From Burkholderia sp. HI2500 (GTDB lineage Bacteria; Pseudomonadota; Gammaproteobacteria; Burkholderiales; Burkholderiaceae): a stretch of 64,000 nt of DNA. Positions 50,561 to 62,091 of the stretch are shown piece after piece (positions within the stretch are counted from its first letter, which is position 1; every line of letters begins with the position of its first letter). The notes beneath the pieces are model-generated. The model made no database searches. It had not been told where the DNA came from and saw only the letters and a list, made by a program, of their open reading frames with translations. The position numbers were made by a program, and so were the translations under genes. The stretch is taken from positions 62,001 to 126,000 of the forward strand of contig NZ_NKFL01000002.1 of NCBI RefSeq assembly GCF_002223055.1, read 5' to 3'.

Positions 50561-52069
50561 TCATTCCCTGCGCCCGCGCAGCAGGAACTTCTGCAGCTTG
50601 CCCGTCGGCGTGCGCGGCAGCGTTTCTGCGAACACGAACTCGCGCGGAATCTTGTACGCGGCGAGCCGTTCACCGCAGAACGCGCGCAGCGCGTCCGCAT
50701 CCGGCGCCGCGTTCGCGCGCAGCACCACATGCGCGACGACCGTCTCGCCCCAGTCGGGATGCGGGACGCCGACGACGGCCGCCTCGGCGATGTCCGGATG
50801 CGCGCCGAGCACGTCCTCCACTTCCTTCGAATAGACGTTCTCACCGCCCGTCACGATCATGTCCTTCAGCCGGTCGACGATGAACAGGTAGCCATCCTGA
50901 TCGATCCGCGCGATGTCGCCGGTGCGATACCAGCCGTCCGGCGCGAACGCGGCGCGCGTCGCGGCCGCATCGTCGAGATAGCCGAGCATCATGCTGTCGG
51001 TCTTCAGCCAGATCTCGCCGGTCTCGCCCGGCTGCGCGTCGAGGCCGTCCATCCGCACGACGCGCAGGTCGACGCCCGGGCCGCCGGTGCGGCCGATCGA
51101 ACCGGCCTTCGCGATCTGCTCGTCCGGATACAACGTGGTGCCGGCCGGGCCGGCTTCCGTCATGCCATACACCTGGAAGAACGCGTTGCTGCGATACGCA
51201 CGCGTGAGACGTTCGGCCTGCGCGGGGCCGATCGGGCCGCCGCCGTACAGCCACGCGCGCACGCTCGACAGGTCGAACGCCGCGAAGCCGTCGATCGTGT
51301 CGAGCGGCAGCAGGTACGACACCGGCGCGCCGAAATACAGCGTCACGCGCTCGCGCTCGACGGCCTGCAGGAAGCGCAGCGGATGGTATTCGCGCAGCAG
51401 CACGACGGTGCCGCCCGCGTACAGCGTGCCGCCGAACCAGTTGTTGAGCGGCGACGAATGCCAGATCGGCATCGCCATCAGCGTGCGCTCGTTGCGGCCG
51501 ATACCGGTCGCGAGCGCCGCCTGCATCGCCGCGAGCGTCACGGTGCGGTGACTGTGCACGCAGCCTTTCGGGTGGCCGGTCGTGCCGGACGTGTAGAGGA
51601 TCTGCGCGATGTCGCCGTCGGCGGGCTCGATGCCCGCGAGGCCGTCCATCGTCGCGCACAGCGTGTCGAAGCACGGCACGCCGTCGAGTTCGCCTTCGGT
51701 CACGAGCCGCCGCGCGGGATGCACGAGGCGTTCGACCACCGGCGCGAGCGCCACGTCGAACAGCAGCGCCTTGCTGCGGCTGTGTTCGAGCACGTAGTCG
51801 ACTTCCGGTGCCTGCAGCTTGTGGTTGACCGGCACGAACGTCGCGCCGAGCCGCCACGCGCCGAACATCAGGTCGACGAAGCCCGGCGTGTTGAAGCACA
51901 TCGCGGCGACGCGGTCGCCGGCCGCGACGCCGAGCGCGCTCAGCACGGCTGCCGCGCGGTGCGAGCGCTCGCGTGCGGCGGCATAGGTGATCGTCGCGGA
52001 TTCGCTGACGAGGAACGGCTGGTCGGGCGTCGCACGGGCGGCGCGGTCGAGGGCGGCGACGAGGTTCAT
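50561..52069 (-). CDS. AMP-forming CoA ligase
   Basis: 502 residues of the ANL superfamily. Motifs: LYTSGTTGHPKGCVHSH, YGMTEAGPAGTT, RTGDIARIDQDGYLFIVDRLKDMIVTGGENVY and the C-terminal catalytic Lys in TPTGKLQKF. It would activate a fatty or other organic acid to its CoA ester. It lies 57 bases after the acyl-CoA dehydrogenase on the same strand, so the two may act in sequence on one acid. Start at 52069 (MNLVAALDRAA) behind GGAG; the frame is open to 52120. Confidence 0.9.
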   Translation of the reverse strand: MNLVAALDRAARATPDQPFLVSESATITYAAARERSHRAAAVLSALGVAAGDRVAAMCFNTPGFVDLMFGAWRLGATFVPVNHKLQAPEVDYVLEHSRSKALLFDVALAPVVERLVHPARRLVTEGELDGVPCFDTLCATMDGLAGIEPADGDIAQILYTSGTTGHPKGCVHSHRTVTLAAMQAALATGIGRNERTLMAMPIWHSSPLNNWFGGTLYAGGTVVLLREYHPLRFLQAVERERVTLYFGAPVSYLLPLDTIDGFAAFDLSSVRAWLYGGGPIGPAQAERLTRAYRSNAFFQVYGMTEAGPAGTTLYPDEQIAKAGSIGRTGGPGVDLRVVRMDGLDAQPGETGEIWLKTDSMMLGYLDDAAATRAAFAPDGWYRTGDIARIDQDGYLFIVDRLKDMIVTGGENVYSKEVEDVLGAHPDIAEAAVVGVPHPDWGETVVAHVVLRANAAPDADALRAFCGERLAAYKIPREFVFAETLPRTPTGKLQKFLLRGRRE

Positions 52070-52126
52070 CGTGACTCCGGGCGGGCGAACGAAGGCGCTG
52101 GGCCTTACCAAGCTATCCAAAGGGCA

Positions 52127-53779
52127 TCAGGCCGGGTACGCGCGCTGCAGCAGCGCGGCGACGTCGATCGCGTGCGGATCGAAGCCGCCCGCGATGCGGC
52201 CCCAGTCGGGCGCGGCGAGCCGCGTCGCGACGAATGCGTCGGCCACGGCCGCCGGCGCATCGCGGCGCAGCAGGCACGCCTGCGCGACCACCGCGAGCCG
52301 CTGCGCGAACACGCGGCCCGACGCCTCGAGCGTGTCGGCCGGCGCCGCGAGCATCGCGCGTAGCGCATCGAGCGCCGTGCGGATGCGCGGTTCGCCCGCG
52401 CCGAGATCGGCGAGTTCGGCGAACAGCGCGGCGGCTGCGTCGGGCTCGCGCGATATCGCGCGCAGCACGTCGAGGCACATCACGTTGCCCGAGCCTTCCC
52501 AGATCGAGTTGACGGGCGCCTCGCGGAACAGCCGCGCGATCGGGCCGTCGTCGACGTAGCCGTTGCCGCCGAACACTTCCATCACCTCGCCGGTCAACTC
52601 GACCGCGCGCTTGCACACCCAGAATTTCGCCGCGGGCGTGACGATCCGCTTCCATGCGCGTTCGCGCGGCGAGTCGTCGCGCTCGAACGCGTCGGCGAGA
52701 CGCATCGACAGCGACAGCGCGGCTTCGCTCTCGAGCGCGAGATCGGCGAGCACGGTGCGCATCAGCGGCTGCTCGGCGAGCGCGCGGCCGAACGCATGGC
52801 GCTGGCGCGTGTACGCGATCGCCTGCACGACGCCCTGACGCAGCATCGCCGCGCTGCCGAGCACGCAGTTCAGCCGCGTGGTGGTGGCCATCTCGATGAT
52901 GGTCGGAATGCCGCGGCCTTCGTCGCCGAGCATGATGCCCCACGCGTCGTTCAGCTCGATCTCGCTGCTCGAGTTGCTGCGGTTGCCGACCTTGTCCTTC
53001 AGCCGCTGGATCTCGACCGCGTTCTTCGTGCCGTCCGGCCGCCAGCGCGGCACGTAGAAGCACGACGGGCTGCCGGCTTCGGTGCGCGCGACGACGAGGT
53101 GCGCGTCGCACATCGGCGCCGAGAAAAACCACTTGTGGCCGCGCAGCCGGTATTCGCCGCCGCGGCCGCCCGCGCCGACGGCGGTCGCGAGCGTCGTGTT
53201 CGCGCGCACGTCGGAGCCGCCCTGTTTCTCGGTCATGCCCATGCCGAACCAGATCGAACGCTTGTCGGCGACCGGCACGTCGCGCGGATCGTAGTCGTTG
53301 CTGTAGAGCTTGTCGCGCAGCAGGTCCCACAGCGCGGGCTCCTTCTGCAGCACGGGAATCGCGGCCTGCGTCATCGTCGCCGGGCACAGCGTGCCGGCCT
53401 CGATCTGGCCATGCAGGTAGAAGCCGGCCGCGGTCGCGGCCCAGCGGCCGCGACGCGTGTCGCGGAACGCGAGCGACACGAAGCCTTCGTGGCGGTACTG
53501 GCCGAGCAGCGTGTGCCACGCCGGGTGGAAGTCGACGCGGTCGATGCGCCGGCCGCGCCGGTCGAAGGTGTGCAGTTCCGGCGTGTGGTGGTTCGCTTCG
53601 TCGGCGAGGCGCGCGGTGTCGGCGCTGCCGAGCCGCGCGCCGTAGGCGTCGAGCTGCGGCACGGCCCAGTCGGCGCCCGCGCGGGCGAGCGCGTCGCGCA
53701 GCGCGATGTCCGTCGCGAAGAGGTTATAGTCGACCAGTTCGTCGAACTGGTTCGTGACGGCGTGAGTCGATTCGGTCAT
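52127..53779 (-). CDS. AidB-like acyl-CoA dehydrogenase
   Basis: 550 residues, FAD flavoprotein. It is longer than standard acyl-CoA dehydrogenases and carries AidB-family blocks: FYLHGQIEAGTLCPATMTQAAIP, GMGMTEKQGGSDVRANTT and EVFGGNGYVDDGPIARLFREAPVNSIWEGSGNVM. In E. coli, AidB is induced by alkylation, binds DNA and has weak isovaleryl-CoA dehydrogenase activity. Here the neighbouring CoA ligase and divergent TetR regulator favour a catabolic role. Ribosome site GGAGAC. Confidence 0.88.
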   Translation of the reverse strand: MTESTHAVTNQFDELVDYNLFATDIALRDALARAGADWAVPQLDAYGARLGSADTARLADEANHHTPELHTFDRRGRRIDRVDFHPAWHTLLGQYRHEGFVSLAFRDTRRGRWAATAAGFYLHGQIEAGTLCPATMTQAAIPVLQKEPALWDLLRDKLYSNDYDPRDVPVADKRSIWFGMGMTEKQGGSDVRANTTLATAVGAGGRGGEYRLRGHKWFFSAPMCDAHLVVARTEAGSPSCFYVPRWRPDGTKNAVEIQRLKDKVGNRSNSSSEIELNDAWGIMLGDEGRGIPTIIEMATTTRLNCVLGSAAMLRQGVVQAIAYTRQRHAFGRALAEQPLMRTVLADLALESEAALSLSMRLADAFERDDSPRERAWKRIVTPAAKFWVCKRAVELTGEVMEVFGGNGYVDDGPIARLFREAPVNSIWEGSGNVMCLDVLRAISREPDAAAALFAELADLGAGEPRIRTALDALRAMLAAPADTLEASGRVFAQRLAVVAQACLLRRDAPAAVADAFVATRLAAPDWGRIAGGFDPHAIDVAALLQRAYPA

Positions 53780-53899
53780 CGAGGTGTCTCCGGTCTCATG
53801 CTGCGCGGGCGGCCGGCGTCATGCCGCACGGATGACGCTTCGGCGCCGGCTCCGACCCCCGGTAAAACGCATTCCCTGCTGATTCCCAGAGTAGCAAAT

Positions 53900-54568
53900 A
53901 TGCCGCCGCGACATGTTCAGGTTCCGGCGCCGCCCGGCCAGCCGGCGGCGCAACCCGCGCCCGCCTTGCGCCGCCGGCCGCGCCAGTCGCGCGCACAGGC
54001 GAGTTCCGACGCGCTGCAGCAGGCGTTCGTTCAGCTTTTGCTCGAACGCGGCTACGCGAAGGCGACGATCCGCGAGATCGCGTCGGTCGCGGGTGTGAGC
54101 ATCGGCACCTTCTACGAATACTTCGGCGACAAGCAGAGCCTCGCGGCGCTCTGCATCCACCGGCACGTACAGGCGATGGCCGACCGGCTGCGCGATGCCA
54201 TCGCGCGGTTGCACGGCGCGCCGCGGGCCGAACTCGCCGCCGCGCTCGTCGACCTGCAGGTCGACGCGATCGGCGCCGACGCGGCGCTGTGGGGCGCACT
54301 CTTCGCGCTGGAGCGGCAAGTGTCGCCGCTCACCGCCTACCGCCGGCATTACGACGCGTATGTCGCGCTGTGGCGTGACGCGCTCGCGCACGCGGCCGAT
54401 CCGCCGCCGGCCGCGCGGCTCGATGGGCTCGCGCGGATGGCGCACACGATCTGCTACGGCGGGCTTTCGCAGGCGTTGCTGACGCTCGGGCCCGCGTTCG
54501 ACATCGCCGCGCTGCGCAGTGAACTGCGGGCCGTGCTGCTCGCCTACCTGGCGGCGGCCGGCCGGTAA
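53900..54568 (+). CDS. TetR/AcrR-family regulator
   Basis: 222 residues. A Pro/Ala/Arg-rich leader of about 30 residues precedes the helix-turn-helix (ATIREIASVAGVSIGTFYEYFGDKQSLAALC, about 55-85); the ligand domain follows. It is divergent from the acyl-CoA dehydrogenase and ligase, so it probably represses that pair, with an acyl-CoA or alkylation product as inducer. The start at 53900 has no clear ribosome site; the frame is open far upstream without support. Confidence 0.85.
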   Translation: MPPRHVQVPAPPGQPAAQPAPALRRRPRQSRAQASSDALQQAFVQLLLERGYAKATIREIASVAGVSIGTFYEYFGDKQSLAALCIHRHVQAMADRLRDAIARLHGAPRAELAAALVDLQVDAIGADAALWGALFALERQVSPLTAYRRHYDAYVALWRDALAHAADPPPAARLDGLARMAHTICYGGLSQALLTLGPAFDIAALRSELRAVLLAYLAAAGR

Positions 54569-54778
54569 CAGGCCCTAGGGGAAATGCCTGATTCGCATGT
54601 CGCCCCGGCAGGCTAGCCTTGCCGCTGCGTACCCCTTCCCACGGGCCATGAGAAAAATGCATGGCCGCCATGACGAACTTTCGATTGTCCACCGATATTG
54701 GCTCGGGCTAAATCGTGCGACAGATGCAGGCCGCGCGTGTCGCGCGCGGCCGCCCGAAGGACATCAGAAGGAGGAGTC

Positions 54779-55933
54779 ATGCGAAGCGCGACCGCGCCCC
54801 GTTCGAAACTGCCCGACGTCGGGACGACGATCTTCACGGTGATCGGCCAACTGGCTGCCCGGCACGATGCGTTGAACCTGTCGCAGGGGGCGCCGAATTT
54901 CGCGCCCGATCCGGCGCTCGTCGAAGGCGTTGCGCGCGCGATGCGCGACGGGCACAACCAGTACGCGCCGATGGCCGGCGTCATGGCGCTGCGCGAGCGG
55001 CTCGCCGAAAAGACCGAGGCGCTGTACGGCCCACACTACGACCCGGCCACGGAAATCACGGTGATCGCCAGCGCGAGCGAAGGGCTCTACGCGGCCATCA
55101 GCGCGCTCGTGCATCCGGGCGACGAGGTGATCTACTTCGAGCCGTCGTTCGACAGCTATGCGCCGATCGTGCGGCTGCAGGGCGCGACGCCGGTGGCGAT
55201 CAAGCTGTCGCCCGAGCATTTCCGCGTGAACTGGGACGAAGTCGCCGCGGCGATCAACCCGCGCACGCGGATGATCATCGTCAACACGCCGCACAACCCG
55301 ACCGCGACGGTGTTTTCGGCCGACGATCTCGAACGGCTCACGCAGCTCACGCGCGATACCGGCATCGTGATCCTGTCCGACGAAGTTTATGAGCACGTCG
55401 TGTTCGACGGCGCGCAGCATCAGAGCATGGCGCGCCATCGCGAGCTGGCCGAGCGCAGCGTGATCGTGTCGTCGTTCGGCAAGTCGTTCCACGTGACGGG
55501 CTGGCGGGTCGGCTATTGCCTCGCGCCGGCCGAGCTGATGGACGAGATCCGCAAGGTGCACCAGTTCATGGTGTTCGCGGCCGACACGCCGATGCAGGTC
55601 GCGTTCGCGGAGATCCTCGCGCGGCCGGACAGCTATCTCGGCCTGTCGGCGTTCTACCAGGCCAAGCGCGACCTGCTCGCGCGCGAGCTGGCCGATTCGC
55701 GTTTCGAGCTGCTGCCGAGCGAAGGCTCGTTCTTCATGCTCGCGCGCTTCCGGCACTTCTCGGACGAAAGCGACAGTGATTTCGTGCTGCGCCTGATCCG
55801 CGATGCACGCGTCGCGACGATTCCGCTGTCGGCGTTCTATACCGACGGCACCGACGCCGGCGTGATCCGGCTCAGTTTTTCGAAGGACGACGCGACGCTG
55901 GTCGAAGGCGCGCGGCGGCTGCGTTCGCTGTAA
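54779..55933 (+). CDS. PLP aminotransferase, methionine aminotransferase type (YbdL-like)
   Basis: 384 residues of the class I/II aminotransferase fold. The substrate region LNLSQGAPNFAPDP, the Asn and Asp/Tyr of NTPHNPTAT and LSDEVYEH, and the PLP Lys235 in SSFGKSFHVTGWRVGY are present. The motif around the Lys closely resembles E. coli YbdL, which prefers methionine, histidine and phenylalanine. Start at 54779 with AAGGAGGA. Two co-directional genes follow (a binding protein and a FAD oxidase), possibly one catabolic operon. Confidence 0.88.
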   Translation: MRSATAPRSKLPDVGTTIFTVIGQLAARHDALNLSQGAPNFAPDPALVEGVARAMRDGHNQYAPMAGVMALRERLAEKTEALYGPHYDPATEITVIASASEGLYAAISALVHPGDEVIYFEPSFDSYAPIVRLQGATPVAIKLSPEHFRVNWDEVAAAINPRTRMIIVNTPHNPTATVFSADDLERLTQLTRDTGIVILSDEVYEHVVFDGAQHQSMARHRELAERSVIVSSFGKSFHVTGWRVGYCLAPAELMDEIRKVHQFMVFAADTPMQVAFAEILARPDSYLGLSAFYQAKRDLLARELADSRFELLPSEGSFFMLARFRHFSDESDSDFVLRLIRDARVATIPLSAFYTDGTDAGVIRLSFSKDDATLVEGARRLRSL

Positions 55934-55990
55934 AGCCCGTACGTCAACCGGCGACGGGAGCGTCGCACCGACCAGACACAGGAGATCACG

Positions 55991-56779
55991 ATGAATCACA
56001 CGACCACCCTGAAACTCGCGTTCGCACTCGCGTGCGCCATCGGCTCGGGCGCGGCGCTCGCCGATGCGCAGACGCTGCGCTTCGGCCTCGAAGCGCAATA
56101 CCCGCCGTTCGAATCGAAAGCGCCGAACGGCGACCTGCAGGGCTTCGACATCGACGTCGGCAATGCCGTCTGCCAGACGGCGAAGCTGTCGTGCAAATGG
56201 GTCGAGACGTCGTTCGACGGCCTGATTCCCGCGCTGCAGGGCCGCAAGTTCGACGCGATCAACTCGGCGATGAACGCGACCGAGCAGCGGCGCCAGGCGA
56301 TCGACTTCACGACGATCATCTATCGCGTGCCGACCCAGCTGATCGCCCGCACCGGCAGCGGCCTGCTGCCGACGCCGGAATCGCTGAAGGGCAAGCGCGT
56401 CGGCGTGCTGCAGGCATCGATCCAGGAAACCTTCGCGAAGGCGCACTGGGAGCCGGCGGGCGTCGCGGTCGTCGCGTACCAGGACCAGAACCAGGCGTAC
56501 GCGGACCTCGTGGCCGGCCGTCTCGATGCGACGCTCGTGCTCGCACCGTCCGGCCAGCGCGGCTTCCTGTCGCGTCCGGACGGCAAGGGCTTCTCGTTCG
56601 TCGGCCAGCCCGTGCGCGACGACAAGATTCTCGGCAATGGCATCGCATTCGGGCTGCGTAAAGGCGACAGCGCGCTGAAGGCGAAACTCGATGCGGCGAT
56701 CGACAAGCTGAAGGCGGACGGCACGGTGAAGTCGCTCGGCCTGAAGTATTTCGGCGATATCGACATCTCGGCGAAGTAA
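55991..56779 (+). CDS. Periplasmic amino acid-binding protein
   Basis: 262 residues: signal peptide to about ALADA, then the type II binding-protein fold (LRFGLEAQYPPFESKAPNGDLQGFDIDVGNAVC) of the lysine/arginine/ornithine and histidine group. It would feed an ABC importer, but no permease or ATPase is nearby. Ribosome site AGGAG. It lies 57 bases after the aminotransferase and 15 before the FAD oxidase, which suggests import and breakdown of one amino acid. Confidence 0.88.
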   Translation: MNHTTTLKLAFALACAIGSGAALADAQTLRFGLEAQYPPFESKAPNGDLQGFDIDVGNAVCQTAKLSCKWVETSFDGLIPALQGRKFDAINSAMNATEQRRQAIDFTTIIYRVPTQLIARTGSGLLPTPESLKGKRVGVLQASIQETFAKAHWEPAGVAVVAYQDQNQAYADLVAGRLDATLVLAPSGQRGFLSRPDGKGFSFVGQPVRDDKILGNGIAFGLRKGDSALKAKLDAAIDKLKADGTVKSLGLKYFGDIDISAK

Positions 56780-56794
56780 GCGGAGCCGCGCGCG

Positions 56795-58225
56795 ATGCAG
56801 AACCGGAACACGGCCGCCGCGGGTGGCGAACAGGGCGGCGCATCGTTGTCGGGTGATGCGGTCGAAGCCATGCTCGTCGCCGAACTGGGCGATGCGCTCG
56901 TCACGCGCTCGGCGGACATCGATCCGCGTTACTTCACCGCGTACAACGAGCCGGCCGGCGTGCGGCCGCGCGCGCTGGTGCGACCGCGCAGTGTCGACGA
57001 CGTGTCGCGCACGCTCGCGCTGTGCGCGCGGCTCGGCCAGCCGGTCGTGCCGCAGGGCGGTTTGACGGGACTCGCGCGCGGCGCGGTCGCGCTCGGCGGC
57101 GAGGTGGTGCTGTCGATGGAGCGCTTCGCGGGCATCGAGGCGCTCGACGCGGCGGCCGGCACGATGACGGTACACGCCGGAACGCCGCTGCAGACGGTGC
57201 AGGAAGCTGCGGAAGCGGCGGGTTTCACGTTCGGCGTCGATCTCGGCGCACGCGGCTCATGCCAGATCGGCGGCATGCTCGCGACCAATGCGGGCGGCAC
57301 GCGCGCGATCCGCTACGGGATGATGCGCGAGCAGGTGCTCGGGCTCGAGGCGGTGCTCGCGGACGGCACGGTCGTGTCGTCGATGAACCGGATGCTGAAG
57401 AACAATGCGGGCTACGACCTCAAGCAGCTGTTCATCGGCAGCGAAGGGACGCTCGGCGTCGTCACGCGTGCGGTGCTGCGGCTGCATCCGCTGCTGGCCG
57501 CGCCGGCCACGGCACTTTGCTGCGTGCGCGACTACGACGCGGTGGTCGCGCTGTGGAACCGCGTGCGCATGTTGCCGGAGGTCGTCAGTTTCGAGGCGAT
57601 GTGGCCGGCGTTCTACGACTACGTCGCGCGTCATACGCCGGGTGTTTCGGCGCCGTTCGTCGGCGACGATGGCTTCGCGGTCCTGATCGAATGCGCGACG
57701 AGCGCGCCTGGCGGCGATGCGCACCAGGCGCTGGAAACCGGCCTCGCGGCGGGGTTCGACGCAGGGCTCGTGGAGGATGCGGTGCTCGCGACGTCGGAGC
57801 GGCAGGCGCGCGACTTGTGGACGCTGCGCGAAGGTCTCGCGATCGACGCGCTGCCGCAACTCGTCAACTTCGACGTGAGCCTGCCCACGGGCGAACTCGG
57901 CGCGTTCGCCGAGCACTGCGAGGCGGCGTTGCGGGCGCGCTGGCCGGACGTCACGTGCCTGTTCTTCGGCCATGTCGGCGACGGCAACGTGCATATCGGC
58001 GTGTCGCTGGCCGGGATGACCGACACGGACCTCGATGCGCTCGATCATTGCGTGTACGCGGTGGTGCGGGACATGGGCGGCTCGGTGTCGGCCGAGCACG
58101 GGATCGGCGTGCTCAAGCGCCCCTATCTCGCGCATACGCGCAGCGACGCGGAAATCGGATTGATGCGACGCCTGAAGGCCGCGCTGGATCCGCTCGGCAT
58201 CCTGAATCCCGGCAAGGTGCTTTGA
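56795..58225 (+). CDS. FAD-linked 2-hydroxyacid dehydrogenase (GlcD/D2HGDH-like)
   Basis: 476 residues with the PCMH-type FAD-binding domain (VVPQGGLTGLARGAVALGGEVVLSM, GSCQIGGMLATNAGGTRAIRYG, LFIGSEGTLGVVTRAVLRL) and the C-terminal FAD-oxidase domain with the metal-binding His pair region (FFGHVGDGNVHIGVS) and AEHGIGVLKR. Members oxidise D-lactate, glycolate or D-2-hydroxyglutarate. It starts 15 bases after the binding-protein gene. A 2-hydroxyacid from amino-acid breakdown is a reasonable substrate guess only. Confidence 0.88.
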   Translation: MQNRNTAAAGGEQGGASLSGDAVEAMLVAELGDALVTRSADIDPRYFTAYNEPAGVRPRALVRPRSVDDVSRTLALCARLGQPVVPQGGLTGLARGAVALGGEVVLSMERFAGIEALDAAAGTMTVHAGTPLQTVQEAAEAAGFTFGVDLGARGSCQIGGMLATNAGGTRAIRYGMMREQVLGLEAVLADGTVVSSMNRMLKNNAGYDLKQLFIGSEGTLGVVTRAVLRLHPLLAAPATALCCVRDYDAVVALWNRVRMLPEVVSFEAMWPAFYDYVARHTPGVSAPFVGDDGFAVLIECATSAPGGDAHQALETGLAAGFDAGLVEDAVLATSERQARDLWTLREGLAIDALPQLVNFDVSLPTGELGAFAEHCEAALRARWPDVTCLFFGHVGDGNVHIGVSLAGMTDTDLDALDHCVYAVVRDMGGSVSAEHGIGVLKRPYLAHTRSDAEIGLMRRLKAALDPLGILNPGKVL

Positions 58226-58270
58226 TCGGGGCGACGCACGTTGCCGGCGCGAATCGGCCTGCGTGACGCG

Positions 58271-58843
58271 TCAGCCGTCCACCCAACGCAGCGCACCGAT
58301 CTTCAGGTGCTCGACGACGCTGCGCGCCCAGTCGAGTTCGGCATTGAGCAGGACGAGCGCATGCTCGTTCTGCAGCAGGAACAGGCGCGGCACCTGGTCG
58401 GCCTGCGCAGTGGCGCGCAGCGTTTCGAGGCGTTCGCGCTCCGCGTCGAGCCGTGTGATCCGAAGCTCGAGCTGGTGGCGGGCGTCTTCGGCATCGAGCA
58501 GCGGCAGGAACGCGAGACCGGCGCCGAACGCCGGGAATTCACGCGCGGGTTCCGCGAGCAGCGCATGCAGCCACGCCTGCCCCGCCGTGTGGCCGGCCTC
58601 GGTCAGCGCATACAGCGTGCGCTCCGGAAACGCGCCGTCGCGCTCGGTGTCATGCACGGCGATCAGCCCGTCGCGCAGCAGCCGGTCGATCGTCTGGTAG
58701 AGGCTGGTGCGCTGGCGCACGTTGACGACTTCGTCGTATCCGCGTGCCTTCAGTTGCTGCAGCATCCCGTAGGGATGCATCGGCGTTTCGGTGAGCGTCG
58801 CGAGGACGGCCAGCGCGAGCGGGGACGGGCGACTGGTGGACAT
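58271..58843 (-). CDS. PadR-family transcriptional regulator
   Basis: 190 residues with an N-terminal winged helix (LALAVLATLTETPMHPYGMLQQLKARGYDEVVNVRQRTSLYQTIDRLLRDGLI) and a C-terminal helical dimerisation domain (long coiled-coil-like LELRITRLDAERERLETL), the Vir-like PadR type. A perfect 10-base dyad sits directly upstream of its ATG, indicating self-repression. The effector and further targets are unknown; the convergent FAD oxidase is not obviously regulated. Confidence 0.88.
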   Translation of the reverse strand: MSTSRPSPLALAVLATLTETPMHPYGMLQQLKARGYDEVVNVRQRTSLYQTIDRLLRDGLIAVHDTERDGAFPERTLYALTEAGHTAGQAWLHALLAEPAREFPAFGAGLAFLPLLDAEDARHQLELRITRLDAERERLETLRATAQADQVPRLFLLQNEHALVLLNAELDWARSVVEHLKIGALRWVDG

Positions 58844-58881
58844 GAATAGTTATTCAATATCTAGTAAGAATATAACTATTC
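58844..58881. promoter_or_regulatory. Dyad operator upstream of the PadR regulator
   Basis: GAATAGTTAT (58844-58853) and ATAACTATTC (58872-58881) are perfect inverted copies separated by 18 bases, in a very AT-rich 65-base gap, and touch the PadR start codon. Confidence 0.65.
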
Positions 58882-58911
58882 TCAACCAGACTATCATATT
58901 TCACAAGGGTT

Positions 58912-59343
58912 TCAGCCGAGGTGCGAGCGCTTCGCGGCCGGGGCGACGGTTTCCATCGTCGCGAGACCGTGCACGATGCCGCAATCCTCGACCGAATGCT
59001 CGCCGACGCACTGGCGGCGCAATTCGGTGAGCTGGTCGCGTAGATGTGTAAGTTCCGCGAGGCGCGCATCGACGTGCCCGATGTGTTCGTCGAGCAGTGA
59101 GTTGATCGAGTCGCAGGGGTCGGCCGGCGTGTCGGTGAGCTGCAGCAGCGCGCGGATTTCGTCGTGCGCCATGTCGAGCGCGCGGCAGTTGCGGATGAAG
59201 CGCAGCCGTTCGACGTGCACGTCGGTGTAGTTGCGGTAGTTCGAGTCGGTGCGCTCCGCATCCGGCATCAGACCCTCTTTCTCGTAGAAACGGATCGTCT
59301 CGGGTGTGCAGCGGGCCGCTTTGGCCAGTTCGCCGATCTTCAT
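58912..59343 (-). CDS. cadR: Cadmium/lead-responsive MerR-family regulator CadR
   Basis: 143 residues. The MerR helix-turn-helix (MKIGELAKAARCTPETIRFYEKEGLMP) is followed by a dimerisation helix. Metal-binding Cys77, Cys112 and Cys121 occupy the positions expected of CadR/PbrR proteins (ending QC...DCGI). A His-rich tail, seen in some CadR proteins, is absent. It is divergent from the cadA-type ATPase and should twist the shared promoter into the active state when Cd, Pb or Zn binds. Confidence 0.92.
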   Translation of the reverse strand: MKIGELAKAARCTPETIRFYEKEGLMPDAERTDSNYRNYTDVHVERLRFIRNCRALDMAHDEIRALLQLTDTPADPCDSINSLLDEHIGHVDARLAELTHLRDQLTELRRQCVGEHSVEDCGIVHGLATMETVAPAAKRSHLG

Positions 59344-59363
59344 ACCTTTCTCCCGTGCAAGGG

Positions 59364-59394
59364 TTGACCTTGTAGTGGCTTCAGGGTGTTAACT
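59364..59394 (+). promoter_or_regulatory. CadR-controlled cadA promoter
   Basis: TTGACC (59364-59369) and TTAACT (59389-59394) are 19 bases apart, the long spacing typical of MerR-family targets. The 21-base dyad at 59367-59387 (ACCTTGTAG, TGGCT, TCAGGGT in order) fills the spacer and resembles known CadR/ZntR operators. Confidence 0.85.
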
Positions 59395-59423
59395 CTACAC
59401 CGTTAGCCATTGAGGAGGTTGTC

Positions 59424-62081
<2,658 letters not shown>

Positions 62082-62091
62082 GGAGCGGGCG

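Noticed and set aside
54764..57175. 803-residue minus-strand open frame opposite the aminotransferase, binding protein and FAD oxidase
   Set aside because: It spans three well-supported genes and their gaps antisense and shows no family features.
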